The position numbers were made by a program, and so were the translations under genes. A stretch of 11,394 bases of DNA from Actinomycetota bacterium (lineage in GTDB: Bacteria > Actinomycetota > Acidimicrobiia > Acidimicrobiales > Ilumatobacteraceae). Location: positions 1 to 11,394 of the forward strand of contig RGGX01000025.1 of NCBI GenBank assembly GCA_010024485.1. The letters run 5' to 3'. This document shows positions 1 through 7,636 of the stretch, piece after piece (position 1 is the first letter of the stretch; each line of letters starts with the position of its first letter). Under the pieces are notes generated by a model, which was not told the DNA's origin, did not search any database, and saw nothing but the letters and a program-made list of their open reading frames with translations.

Positions 1-647
1 AGCACCATCTTCACGTCGGCGAAGTCGGTGTTGATCAGGCCGGGGATGGTGAGCAGGTTCGTGATGCCCGAGACACCCTGGAGCAGGACCTCGTTCGCGA
101 TGTTGAAGGCCGCCGTCACACTGGTCTTCTCATTCGCGACCGAGAGCAGCCGGTCGTTCGGGATAACGATGAGCGTGTCGACCTTCTCCTTGAGGCGCTG
201 AACGCCGGCGTCGGCGGTGACCGAGCGGCGGCGACCCTCGAAGGAGAACGGGCGGGTGACGACGCCGATGGTGAGCGCGCCGGCCTCTCGGGCGATCTCG
301 GCGATGACCGGCGAGGCACCGGTGCCGGTGCCCCCGCCCTCGCCCGCGGTGATGAACACCATGTCGGCACCCTTGACCATCTCGGCGATCTCGTCGGCGT
401 GGGCCTCCGCGGCCTCCCGACCGACCTCGGGGTCGCTGCCAGCTCCGAGCCCACGGGTGAGGTCACGACCGATGTCGAGCTTGACGTCCGCGTCACTCAT
501 GAGCAGGGCCTGCGCGTCGGTGTTGACCGCGATGAACTCGACTCCGCGGAGTCCGGCATCGATCATGCGGTTGACAGCGTTGACACCGCCGCCACCGACG
601 CCGATGACCTTGATGACTGCCAGGTAGTTCTGGGGTGCGCCGTTCAT
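1..647 (-). CDS. ftsZ: Cell division protein FtsZ, N-terminal 215 residues (3' end beyond window)
   Basis: FtsZ is the tubulin-like GTPase that polymerises into the Z ring and recruits the divisome at midcell. I translated this frame by hand from the ATG at 647. It opens MNGAPQNYLAVIKVIGVGGG, continues with VNTDAQ at residues 41-46, and carries the tubulin signature GGGTGTGAS at residues 104-112. TRPFSFEGRRR lies at 131-141, NDRLL at 164-168 and PGLINTDFADVK at 202-213. The frame stays open to the left edge, where the GTPase domain is nearly complete and the C-terminal tail is missing. The start is set by a GGAAGGA ribosome binding site eight bases upstream. Oddities: the signature ends GAS rather than the common GAA, and residues 174-200 (KTSVTAAFNIAN, GVSGITNLL) depart from the usual DAF...AD...GVQGI pattern. 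It is the last gene seen in the cluster, separated from ftsQ by 146 bases. The identity is certain. Confidence 0.97.
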   Translation of the reverse strand, partial: MNGAPQNYLAVIKVIGVGGGGVNAVNRMIDAGLRGVEFIAVNTDAQALLMSDADVKLDIGRDLTRGLGAGSDPEVGREAAEAHADEIAEMVKGADMVFITAGEGGGTGTGASPVIAEIAREAGALTIGVVTRPFSFEGRRRSVTADAGVQRLKEKVDTLIVIPNDRLLSVANEKTSVTAAFNIANEVLLQGVSGITNLLTIPGLINTDFADVKMV

Positions 648-793
648 CTCGTCGGTCCTTCCGTCAGCATCCACACAGCCGTGCCGCAGCGATCGGTGGT
701 GGGTGTACGTCGCATCATGAGCAGTTCACTCCCGACCGTCTGCCTCCGCCGCGCTCGCGGCCTGAGCCGGGACGGGGGCGATGTTAGCGCAGG
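648..793 (-). other. Intergenic region ftsQ-ftsZ, possible ftsZ leader
   Basis: This is the only gap of appreciable size in the window (146 bases). It holds the ftsZ ribosome binding site and probably an untranslated leader for ftsZ. A small inverted repeat (CCGC, four-base loop, GCGG) lies in the middle. It is too short, and has no T run, so I do not call a terminator. I saw no open frame or RNA gene here. In many bacteria ftsZ has promoters of its own in this position, in or just downstream of the preceding gene; that is general knowledge and is not proven here. Confidence 0.6.
656..662 (-). promoter_or_regulatory. Ribosome binding site of ftsZ
   Basis: GGAAGGA on the minus strand, eight bases before the ATG at 647, matches the anti-Shine-Dalgarno sequence closely. 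It is the strongest such site in the window, which fits the high expression expected of FtsZ. It also settles the ftsZ start. Confidence 0.75.
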
Positions 794-808
794 TCAGCGG
801 ATCGTCAC
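781..808 (-). promoter_or_regulatory. Weak sigma70-type promoter candidate for ftsZ
   Basis: On the minus strand GTGACG (808-803) and TAACAT (786-781) are separated by 16 bases. Each matches four of six positions of the TTGACA and TATAAT consensus. The -35-like box lies inside the last codons of ftsQ. It would give an ftsZ leader of about 125 bases. Matches of this quality arise by chance, so this is only a candidate. Confidence 0.25.
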
Positions 809-1723
809 CTCGTCCGTGGAAACGTCGATCACCGAAGCCGACGACGCCGCCCCGGAAGCGAAGACCGTCTCGAGCCGCACGAGCTTCGCGAACAGGTCGC
901 GCGCGGCGCCGAACCTGACCTCGGAGTCGTCGTCGAGCACCAGCACGAGATCGTTCCCGGCTTCGTCCACCTGGATCAGCGACACCCGGTCGAGGACCGA
1001 ACCGGTCAGGGTGCGCCCGAGCGTCGCCGCCCCGACGTATCCGGGTGGCGCAAACTCACCGGCCGCGAGCGCTGGGGGGTCAACCCCAACCAGGAGCAGG
1101 TACTCGAAGGGCCATCCGTCGATCACATCCAGCACTCGGCCGTCCCCATCGAGCACTCGGAAGAGGTCGTCAGGACCCGGATACGACAGCACCGGCTCCC
1201 GCTCGGCGATGTCGATCACCAGGCCGTACGGCAGGTCGGTTCGAACCGAGGCCTCATCGACCCATGGGATGGCCTCGATCTCGGTCTCGATCGCCTCGGT
1301 GTCGACCAGGATGACCGGCGTGCCGACGACCGAGTCGATGATCGAGCGCAGAGCGGCCTGATCGGTGTACACGTTGCCCGAGACACGGACGTCCGACTCG
1401 CGCACCCCGAACGACGACGATCCGAGCGAGGCGAGCACCCCGACGGCGATCAACACCAGCACCAGCGCGATCAGCAACCGCCGCAGTCGGCGGCGGCCGG
1501 CCTGACGGTTGACGGCGATCCGCCGGGAGCGGAGCCGGTTCTCAGCCGCCGACCGGGTGGCACGGGGCTGACCGTCTCCGCCCTCATCCACGATGACCAC
1601 CCGGTGCTTCGCCCCACCCGGGTCGAGGTCGCCGTCGAGATAGACCGAGTCGGGACCGTCATCATCGACGATCGACAGCACCCGACGGAGGCCGCTGGGT
1701 TCCTCGTCGCGCCGCTCGGACAT
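794..1723 (-). CDS. ftsQ: Divisome protein FtsQ/DivIB with POTRA domain
   Basis: FtsQ is a bitopic membrane protein that links early and late divisome parts through FtsB and FtsL and helps control septal synthesis. The 309-residue product has a charged cytoplasmic N-terminus (residues 1-82) ending in an arginine-rich stretch (RRRLRR at 77-82). One membrane helix follows at about 83-100 (LLIALVLVLIAVGVLASL). The POTRA domain is at about 105-177, opening FGVRESDVRVSGN and containing IPWVDEASVRTDLP and IDIAEREPV, typical of FtsQ. The FtsQ-type beta domain follows to the end. The acidic first 50 residues are longer than in E. coli FtsQ, as is common in actinobacteria. The ATG lies nine bases after the murB stop; an alternative start was not needed. 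It sits between murB and ftsZ, with no ddl or ftsA. Confidence 0.92.
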   Translation of the reverse strand: MSERRDEEPSGLRRVLSIVDDDGPDSVYLDGDLDPGGAKHRVVIVDEGGDGQPRATRSAAENRLRSRRIAVNRQAGRRRLRRLLIALVLVLIAVGVLASLGSSSFGVRESDVRVSGNVYTDQAALRSIIDSVVGTPVILVDTEAIETEIEAIPWVDEASVRTDLPYGLVIDIAEREPVLSYPGPDDLFRVLDGDGRVLDVIDGWPFEYLLLVGVDPPALAAGEFAPPGYVGAATLGRTLTGSVLDRVSLIQVDEAGNDLVLVLDDDSEVRFGAARDLFAKLVRLETVFASGAASSASVIDVSTDEVTIR

Positions 1724-1732
1724 GATCGAAAC

Positions 1733-2710
1733 CTAGTGACCCTCGCCGGTGGCCCGCCGGGCACCCGCTGCCCGCGCCACCTCCTCGTCGAACCCGAGCA
1801 GGCGCACCTCCGACCGGAGATCGTGCCCGGTGCCCTCCAACACCGCGGAACGAACCCGAGCCATCAGCCGGACGACGTCATCGGCTGCTCCGCCGGGCGA
1901 GGACAGGATGAAGTTCGCATGCTTGTCGGCGACGGTCGCGGTGCCCTCGCTCAGGCCCCGAAGACCCAGCCCGTCGATCAACTGGCCGGCCGACACCACC
2001 CCCGGCACCGGGTTCACGAACACCGATCCACAGTTCTGCCCCCCGGGTTGGTGCTCCCGACGCCACCGGACGATCTCATCGATCTCGGTCTCCGCGGTCG
2101 CCACATCGACCCGGCGGAGCCCGATGACCGCGTCGAGCACCACATCCAGGTGCTGGAGACCCGAACTTCTGAAACCGAAACCGATCTGGTCGACCGACAG
2201 CACCTGCGCGGCATCGTCGCCGAGTCGCAGCACCGAGGCCTCCGAGATCGACGCCGCCATGTCGGAGCCGTGACCTCCGGCGTTCATGCGAACGGCGCCG
2301 CCGATCGTGCCGGGCACCCCGACCGCCCACTCGAAGCCACCGAGTCCGGCGGCAGCGGTGCGACGGGCGACGACTGGGAGCGCGGCCGCCGAGCCGGCCC
2401 TCGCCGCGAGCGGGTCCGAGGGCATGGGTATCTCGACACCCTCGAATGACCCTCCGAGACGGACCACGACGCCGTCGAAACCACTGTCGGCGACCAGCAC
2501 GTTCGAACCGCGCCCGAGCACGACGACGTCGACTCCGGAGTCGACGATCGCTCGACCGACGCCGACCAGCGACTCGAGGTCCACCGCCTGCACCAGCACT
2601 CGCGCCGCGCCGCCGATTCGATAGGTCGTGAGGTCGCCGAGCGGCTCATCGACTCGGACCTCGGCTCCGGGGACCGAACGGAGGACCGAGAGCAGGTCGT
2701 TCTGGACCAT
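1733..2710 (-). CDS. murB: UDP-N-acetylenolpyruvoylglucosamine reductase MurB
   Basis: MurB is the cytoplasmic FAD enzyme that reduces UDP-GlcNAc-enolpyruvate with NADPH to UDP-MurNAc, the acceptor for MurC. The 325-residue product shows the FAD-binding segments YRIGGAARVLV (30-40), GRGSNVLVADSGFDGVVVRL (67-86) and GVPGTIGGAVRMNAGGHGSD (131-150). FGFRSS (179-183 region) holds the conserved arginine. In QNCGSVFVNP (225-234), Ser229 is the expected proton donor. ADKHANFI is at 261-268, and Glu301 in LRSEVRLLGF is the expected second catalytic acid. A cysteine replaces the usual alanine just before the GS of the active-site loop. The ATG overlaps the murC stop by one base (TGATG), which argues for coupled translation. 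murB directly after murC is less usual in classical actinobacteria and is one reason to suspect Acidimicrobiia. Confidence 0.95.
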   Translation of the reverse strand: MVQNDLLSVLRSVPGAEVRVDEPLGDLTTYRIGGAARVLVQAVDLESLVGVGRAIVDSGVDVVVLGRGSNVLVADSGFDGVVVRLGGSFEGVEIPMPSDPLAARAGSAAALPVVARRTAAAGLGGFEWAVGVPGTIGGAVRMNAGGHGSDMAASISEASVLRLGDDAAQVLSVDQIGFGFRSSGLQHLDVVLDAVIGLRRVDVATAETEIDEIVRWRREHQPGGQNCGSVFVNPVPGVVSAGQLIDGLGLRGLSEGTATVADKHANFILSSPGGAADDVVRLMARVRSAVLEGTGHDLRSEVRLLGFDEEVARAAGARRATGEGH

Positions 2711-4149
2711 CAGGCCACCGAACTCCGCCCGCCACGCGACCGAACGGCGACGACCTCATCGGGGAGCGAGGCGATGTCTCCGCAGCCCATCGACACGCAG
2801 ACATCACCGTCGCGCACCTCTCCGGCGAGGTACCGCACGAGATCATCCCGCTGACGCATCCACACCACGCGCTTGCCCGGATCCGCCTCGGTGACCGCGT
2901 TGACCACCAGTTTCCCGGTCACCCCCGGGATCGGCACGGTGCCCGAGGAGTAGATGTCGGTGAGCACGACCAGATCGGCATCGGTGAAACATCCGGCGTA
3001 CTCCGGCCAGATCTCCGACATGCGGTTGAAGCGGTTCGGCTGGAAGACGGCGATCACGCGACGCCAGCCGTCACCGGAGTTCCTCGCCGCCGCGAGCACC
3101 GCTGAGATCTCTGCCGGGAGGTGCGCGTAGTCATCGACGAAGGTTGCGCCCCCGTCGACCGCGCGGATGTCGAAGCGTCGGGCCACCCCTCCGAATCCGG
3201 CGAGCGCCGCCGCTGCGACCTCCGGGTCGACCCCGCACTCCACAGCCAGGGCGAAGGCACCGGTGGCGTTGACCGCGTTGTGGACTCCGCGCAACGGCAG
3301 ACGCACCGCGGTCGAGCCTCCCGGATGGACGATCGTGAAGTCCTGACGACCACCCGATGCGACGACGTCCACCGCGCGGTACTGGGCGTCGTTCGCCAAC
3401 CCGTAGGAGACACAGTCATCCCGCCTCGCCATGGATCCAGCGACCGGGTCGTCCGCGCACACGACCCGAGGGCCCTCCACCCGATCGAGATAGTCCGAGA
3501 AGCTCTGCACCAGCGCTTCGAACGAACCGAAGTGGTCGAGATGGTCGCGGTCGATGTTGGTCAGCACGGTGCCGACGAGCGGAAGGTGCGAGTGGGTCCC
3601 GTCGCTCTCATCGGCCTCGACCACGAACACCCCCGAGTCGGTCCACTCGGCGCCGGTGCCGACATCGGCGACATCGCCTCCGATGATGAAACCCGGCCGC
3701 CGCCCCGCTGCGGCGAGGATGAGCATGAGCATCGACGAGGTGGTCGTCTTGCCGTGGGTCCCAGAGACGGCGAGCGCCCCGGTCCGGGCGCAGATCGCGG
3801 CGAGGATGCCGGCGCGCGAGGTGACCGTGACACCGCGTCGACGGGCCTCGTCGAGTTCGTTGAGGTCGACCGGTATCGCTGTCGACGCGGTCACCACATC
3901 GCACCCGTGGACATGTCGACGGTCGTGCCCGATGTGGATCTCCACACCGGCGGCACGCAGCCGCTCGAGCACCTGCCGCTCCCTGATGTCGCTCCCGGAC
4001 ACCGAGTGACCCATCCCGGCGAGTGCGATGGCGACCGCGCTCATTCCGGGGCCACCCACCCCGACCACATGGATTCGACGCGGTTCGGACAGGTCGGGAA
4101 CCACCGTCGGGAGGCGCGTGTCGCTCACGGTCGTCACGTTAGGTGTCAC
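2710..4149 (-). CDS. murC: UDP-N-acetylmuramate--L-alanine ligase MurC
   Basis: MurC uses ATP to add L-alanine to UDP-MurNAc, the first amino acid of the stem peptide. The 479-residue product has the N-terminal UDP-binding segment HVVGVGGPGMSAVA (27-40) and the ATP loop SGTHGKTTT (129-137). EADESD is at 178-183, NIDRDHLDHF at 198-207, RGVHNAVNATGAFA at 288-300 and RRFD at 324-327. The C-terminal domain carries DDYAHLPAEI (339-348) and FQPNRFNRM (369-377). Most MurC proteins have YAHHP and QPHR there, so two usual histidines are Leu and Asn. The GTG at 4149 overlaps the murG end by 11 bases. A second GTG at 4137 (starting at residue 5) lies just past the murG stop and is an equally possible start, because neither has a clear ribosome binding site. 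All other family motifs are intact. Confidence 0.95.
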   Translation of the reverse strand: MTPNVTTVSDTRLPTVVPDLSEPRRIHVVGVGGPGMSAVAIALAGMGHSVSGSDIRERQVLERLRAAGVEIHIGHDRRHVHGCDVVTASTAIPVDLNELDEARRRGVTVTSRAGILAAICARTGALAVSGTHGKTTTSSMLMLILAAAGRRPGFIIGGDVADVGTGAEWTDSGVFVVEADESDGTHSHLPLVGTVLTNIDRDHLDHFGSFEALVQSFSDYLDRVEGPRVVCADDPVAGSMARRDDCVSYGLANDAQYRAVDVVASGGRQDFTIVHPGGSTAVRLPLRGVHNAVNATGAFALAVECGVDPEVAAAALAGFGGVARRFDIRAVDGGATFVDDYAHLPAEISAVLAAARNSGDGWRRVIAVFQPNRFNRMSEIWPEYAGCFTDADLVVLTDIYSSGTVPIPGVTGKLVVNAVTEADPGKRVVWMRQRDDLVRYLAGEVRDGDVCVSMGCGDIASLPDEVVAVRSRGGRSSVA

Positions 4150-5254
4150 CGCCGGCCACCGAGTCGATCAGTTCGGCGAGCCGCCCCGATCGGTTCACCG
4201 CCCCCACCTCGGCGGCGCGCTCGGCGAGCGACCTCCTCCGTTCGGGGTCCGAGCGGAGATCGTCGATCAGCCCACCGAGGCGCCCGAGTTCAGACTCGGC
4301 GAGGAGCACCGCCCCACCCTGGTCGGCCAGCCAGGAGACGTTGGCCCGCTGATGATCCTCCGCCGCGCCGTCCCAGGGCACGAGCACCGACGGCACGCCC
4401 ACCGCTGCGACCTCGTGCACCGTGCTCGCGCCCCCTCGTCCGATGACGAGGTCAGCGGCCTCGTACAGGCTGGCCATGTCGTCGCTGAACCCGCTCGGCA
4501 GGTACTGAGCGCCCGCCGACCCCTCGGAGGCTCCGGGAACCGTCTCGAGGAACCGCTCGCCGACGAGGTGGACGACCGTCAGACCGGCGTCATCGCCACG
4601 CTCCGCGACGAAGTCGGCGACCGCGGCGTTCAGCGCGGCCGATCCGAGCGAGCCACCGAGGGCGACGACCAGGAATCGATCCTCGGGCACTCCGAGGCGC
4701 TCCCGAGCCGAGGCCCGGCCGCCAAGGCGATCCACTCCGAGCACCGCTCGTCGCAGCGGCGCCCCCGTGAAGGTCGCCCGGGGCAGTGTCGACTCCGGGA
4801 AGGCGACGGCGCAGGCCGCCGCGAAACGGGCGCTGATCACGCTCGAGCGACCCGGACGGCGGTCGTAGGAGATGACCACGATCGGGATCCTCAGCACGAC
4901 GGCCGCGATGACCGGGCCGAGGCTGGCGTACCCGCCGACGGAGACCACGACCCGCGGCCGGCGGCGACGGAGCAGGCGCACCGACGCCAGGACCGCGCCC
5001 AGCATGAGCGGCACGAAGAGCAGATTCCGGGCCGTCAGGCGTCGCTGGAGGCCCACCACCCGGAGCAGGGTGAAGGGCACCCCGGTCGGCGGCACCATCT
5101 CGGCCTCGACCCCACGGAGCGACCCGACGTAGTGGAGGTCCTCGATGTCGTGACCGGCTGCGACGGCCCCCTCGACCACCGCGAGGGCGGGCAGCACATG
5201 CCCAGCAGTGCCTCCACCGGCAACGAGGAGATGACTGGCGCCGGTGGTGGCCAT
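4139..5254 (-). CDS. murG: Lipid II synthase MurG (GlcNAc transferase)
   Basis: MurG is a peripheral membrane GT28 glycosyltransferase that transfers GlcNAc from UDP-GlcNAc to lipid I, making lipid II on the cytoplasmic face. The 371-residue product begins MATTGASHLLVAGGGTAGHV; the glycine loop GGGTAGHVLPALAV is at 13-26. VSVGGYASLGP lies at 104-114, the second glycine loop LGGSLGSAALN at 199-209, and the donor-binding stretch GRGGASTVHEVAAVGVPS at 272-289, followed by HQRAN at 301-305. The open frame extends upstream to 5341, but that would overlap ftsW by 83 bases and precede the glycine loop with unrelated residues. I chose the ATG at 5254, four bases after the ftsW stop, with GAGG close upstream. 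Oddity: residues 127-140 (VVISYDRRPGRSSV) lack the EQN..PG.AN pattern common in MurG. Confidence 0.94.
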   Translation of the reverse strand: MATTGASHLLVAGGGTAGHVLPALAVVEGAVAAGHDIEDLHYVGSLRGVEAEMVPPTGVPFTLLRVVGLQRRLTARNLLFVPLMLGAVLASVRLLRRRRPRVVVSVGGYASLGPVIAAVVLRIPIVVISYDRRPGRSSVISARFAAACAVAFPESTLPRATFTGAPLRRAVLGVDRLGGRASARERLGVPEDRFLVVALGGSLGSAALNAAVADFVAERGDDAGLTVVHLVGERFLETVPGASEGSAGAQYLPSGFSDDMASLYEAADLVIGRGGASTVHEVAAVGVPSVLVPWDGAAEDHQRANVSWLADQGGAVLLAESELGRLGGLIDDLRSDPERRRSLAERAAEVGAVNRSGRLAELIDSVAGGDT

Positions 5255-5258
5255 GACC

Positions 5259-6560
5259 TCAGCGGCTGTTCGATCCGCGGCGACGACGGCCCGCGCCCGT
5301 GGATCGGGCCGGATCCTCGGACACACCCCTCCGGGCGACATTGAGGAGCAGACCGGCCGCCACCAGCGAGGTGGACATCGACGAACCGCCGTAGGAGAAG
5401 AACGGCAGGGTGAGACCGGTCACCGGCATGAGGGCGACGACACCGCCCACGTTCACGAGGGTCTGCAGGCCGAACCAGGAGGCGATACCGGCAGCGAGCA
5501 TCTGTCCGAAGCGATCCGGGGCGGCGAGGGCGGCCTGGACGCCGAACCAGACCAACATGCCGAAGCCCCCCACGACGGCGACCGAGCCGACGATGCCGAG
5601 CTCGTCGGCGACGATGGCGAAGATGAAGTCGCTGTGGGCGAGCGGCAGATACCCGAGTTTCGACCGACTGCCGCCGATCCCCGAGCCGGTTAGGCCGCCG
5701 TTCGCGATCGACAGGAGGCCCTGCCAGGACTGGTAGGCAAGGTAGTCCTTGTTGCCCTCCACATCGAGGAAGGCGACGAAGCGGTTGAAGCGACGCGGGG
5801 TCGCCATGATCACCAGCAGCAGGACGAAGCCGCTCGCCCCGGCGATCGCTCCGAGATGACGCAGGGGGGCCCCGGAGAAGAGCAACATCGTCATGACCAC
5901 CGCCATCATCACGACCGCCGAGCCGACGTCACCCTGGGCCATGCACGCCCCCGCGGCGAGACCGCCGACACCGGCGACGGGCAGGGCCATGATCCTCCAG
6001 TCGCCGACCGCCCGCTCGCGACGGGCGACCATGTCGGCGATGAGCACGATGACCACGATCTTCAGGATCTCCGACGGCTGGAACCCGATCGGCCCGAGAT
6101 TCACCCAGGACCGAGCGTCGTTCACCTCCTTGGCGACGCCATCGACGAAGGGCAGACCCATGAGCGCGAAGCCGAGGATCGAGCCGGGCACGGCGAGCGG
6201 ACGGATCGAGCGGTAGGGCACCCTCATGGCGACCGCCATGCCGAAGACGCCGACCGCCGTCCACATGACCTGGCGCAGCACCATCGAGTACGGGGACGCG
6301 TCTCCGCCGACGTTCTTCGCCGCCGACGCCGACAGCAACATCACGAGGCCGAGCAGGACGAGCACGGCGACGATCACCATGATCGCGTAGTACGAGAGCG
6401 GCGCGGTGTCGAGCTGCTCGCGTCGCAGGGCTCCGGCCAGGTGCCGGCGACCCGACGGGCCCTGATGTCGACGACTCCCCCGACCACTCTGACGGCTCTT
6501 GTCGATCGCCGCCTGACGCCGACGGGCGATGTCGTCTCCCCTGATCAGCGCGAGACCCAT
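5259..6560 (-). CDS. ftsW: Septal peptidoglycan glycosyltransferase FtsW (SEDS family)
   Basis: FtsW is a SEDS-family polytopic membrane protein that polymerises lipid II into septal glycan, in complex with the transpeptidase FtsI. The 433-residue product starts with about 50 cytoplasmic residues rich in Arg and Lys. Roughly ten hydrophobic segments follow, from about residue 57. Family motifs are NDARSWVNLGPIGFQPSEIL (147-166), DVGSAVVM (211-218), the loop LPLAHSDFIFAIVADELGIVG (305-325) with the conserved aspartate of the HSDFIFA element, and TGLTLPFFSYGGSS (381-394). A basic tail closes the protein. The ATG is one base after the murD stop and has an AAGGGAG site six bases before it. ftsI, its expected partner, lies upstream in the same operon. 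FtsW is preferred over RodA because of this location. Confidence 0.95.
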   Translation of the reverse strand: MGLALIRGDDIARRRQAAIDKSRQSGRGSRRHQGPSGRRHLAGALRREQLDTAPLSYYAIMVIVAVLVLLGLVMLLSASAAKNVGGDASPYSMVLRQVMWTAVGVFGMAVAMRVPYRSIRPLAVPGSILGFALMGLPFVDGVAKEVNDARSWVNLGPIGFQPSEILKIVVIVLIADMVARRERAVGDWRIMALPVAGVGGLAAGACMAQGDVGSAVVMMAVVMTMLLFSGAPLRHLGAIAGASGFVLLLVIMATPRRFNRFVAFLDVEGNKDYLAYQSWQGLLSIANGGLTGSGIGGSRSKLGYLPLAHSDFIFAIVADELGIVGSVAVVGGFGMLVWFGVQAALAAPDRFGQMLAAGIASWFGLQTLVNVGGVVALMPVTGLTLPFFSYGGSSMSTSLVAAGLLLNVARRGVSEDPARSTGAGRRRRGSNSR

Positions 6561-6561
6561 G

Positions 6562-7636
6562 TCATGCTCCCTTCACCGCGGCTCCACGCTGCGCGAGGTC
6601 GGCGACCACACGAGCGAAGTGCTCCCCCCGAGCGGCGTACCCACCGGTCGGATACCAGTCGAAACTCGCGCAGGCCGGTGACAACAGGACGACGTCACCC
6701 TCCTCGGCCTCATGGATCGCCGACTCGACGGCGGTCTCCATCGATCCGGCGTGACGCACCGGGGCCCGCCCGTCGAATGCCGCGGCGATCTCGTCGGCGG
6801 CCTCCCCGATCGCGACGACGGCCCGAACATGCGCGGCCGCCTCCCCGAGGACCGACAGATCGAGGTCCTTGTTCCGTCCACCGGCGATGAGGACCACCCG
6901 CGGGAACGAGCGGATCGCCGCGAGAGCGCCGTGAGGGGTCGTCGCCTTGGAGTCGTCGAAGCATGGGATGCGGTCCACCTCGCCGACGAGGCTGATCCGG
7001 TGCGCGGGGGCCTCGAACCGCGCGAGCGCGGCCGCCACCTGTTCTGGGGTCGCCATACCGGTCTCGATGACCGAGGCCGCGGCGGCGAGCGCGTTGGAGA
7101 TGTCGTGGGGAAGGCTCCGACGCATCTCGCGGGCCTCGATCACCGCTCCCCCGGGATGACGGAGGACGCCGTCGACGACGCGGTAGTCACCGTAGTGGGG
7201 TGTCGGTGTTGCCGCAGGCGACGGTCCGATGTCCCGCCTCCTCCAGCATCGAGGCCACCATCGAGACCGTCGTCGTCTTGCCGTCGGTGCCGGTGACGGC
7301 GATCATCGGCCTCGCGCCCCCCGGCCGCTGCTGCTCCCACATCCATGCCAGTTCGATCTCGCTCGCGACGTGCCGGTCGGCCGCGATCGCGGCGGCGACG
7401 AGCGGGTGCCCCTCCGGAACCCCGGGGGCCGGCGACACGATGTCGAACGATCGGATGAAGCTGTCGAGGTCGCCCGGGAGCGACTCGATCTCCACGCCGA
7501 GTCGCGCGGCCTCGAGCACCTTGGCGTCATCGATCGCGTCGTCGGTCACCAGCACCCGATGGCCGAGGCGCTGCATGGCCCGCACCGTCGAGACACCGGC
7601 GATGCCGAGGCCGTGCACGAGGGAGGTCATCGTCAT
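6562..7636 (-). pseudogene. murD: Broken murD: UDP-MurNAc-L-Ala--D-glutamate ligase with central deletion and frameshift
   Basis: An intact MurD adds D-glutamate to UDP-MurNAc-L-Ala using ATP. Here it is in two frames. The 5' part (7636-7187) starts with an ATG that overlaps the mraY stop (ATGA) and codes 149 residues. These include the UDP-binding segment VHGLGIAGVSTVRA (7-20), the ATP loop VTGTDGKTTT (114-123) and CGNTDTP (141-147), then LR and a TGA. The 3' part (about 7200-6562) is in another frame. It reads PHYGDYRVVDGVLRHPGGAV, then LPHDISNALAAA (the usual HN..NALAA), FDDSKATTPHGA, IAGGRNKDLDL, LSPACASFD and RGEHF. About 36 residues separate GNTD from the HD..N element, against about 130 in E. 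coli MurD by my recollection. The segment with the SSFQL motif, the DHLD catalytic residues and the carbamylated lysine is therefore gone. The total of 1075 bases is not a multiple of three. It may be an assembly artefact. Confidence 0.88.
6567..6573 (-). promoter_or_regulatory. Ribosome binding site of ftsW
   Basis: AAGGGAG on the minus strand, six bases before the ATG at 6560, lies inside the last codons of murD. It supports this start. It would also let ftsW be translated even if ribosomes fail to reach the end of the damaged murD frame. Confidence 0.6.

Noticed and set aside
225..229. MurB active-site serine possibly replaced by cysteine (NCGS)
   Set aside because: The positions are residues in MurB. 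The cysteine takes the place of the usual alanine, and the catalytic serine at residue 229 is still present.
733..760. Small GC hairpin between ftsQ and ftsZ as a terminator
   Set aside because: The stem is only four base pairs and there is no T run after it on the minus strand.
399..1361. Plus-strand open frame spanning the ftsZ start and ftsQ
   Set aside because: It lies antisense to two confidently identified genes and across their intergenic gap, has no motif, and its translation is Ser/Arg/Thr-rich filler.
5255..5341. Longer MurG start at 5341
   Set aside because: It would overlap ftsW by 83 bases and add 29 residues that do not resemble MurG ahead of the glycine loop. The ATG at 5254 follows the ftsW stop directly.
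3121..5344. Long plus-strand open frames of about 440 codons at 3121-4446 and 4028-5344
   Set aside because: They are exactly antisense to murC and murG, have low-complexity Arg/Pro/His-rich translations and show no family motifs. They reflect the scarcity of stop codons in GC-rich DNA.
7187..7215. Programmed ribosomal frameshift joining the two murD parts
   Set aside because: There is no clear slippery run at the junction, and a frameshift could not restore the roughly 90 missing catalytic residues.
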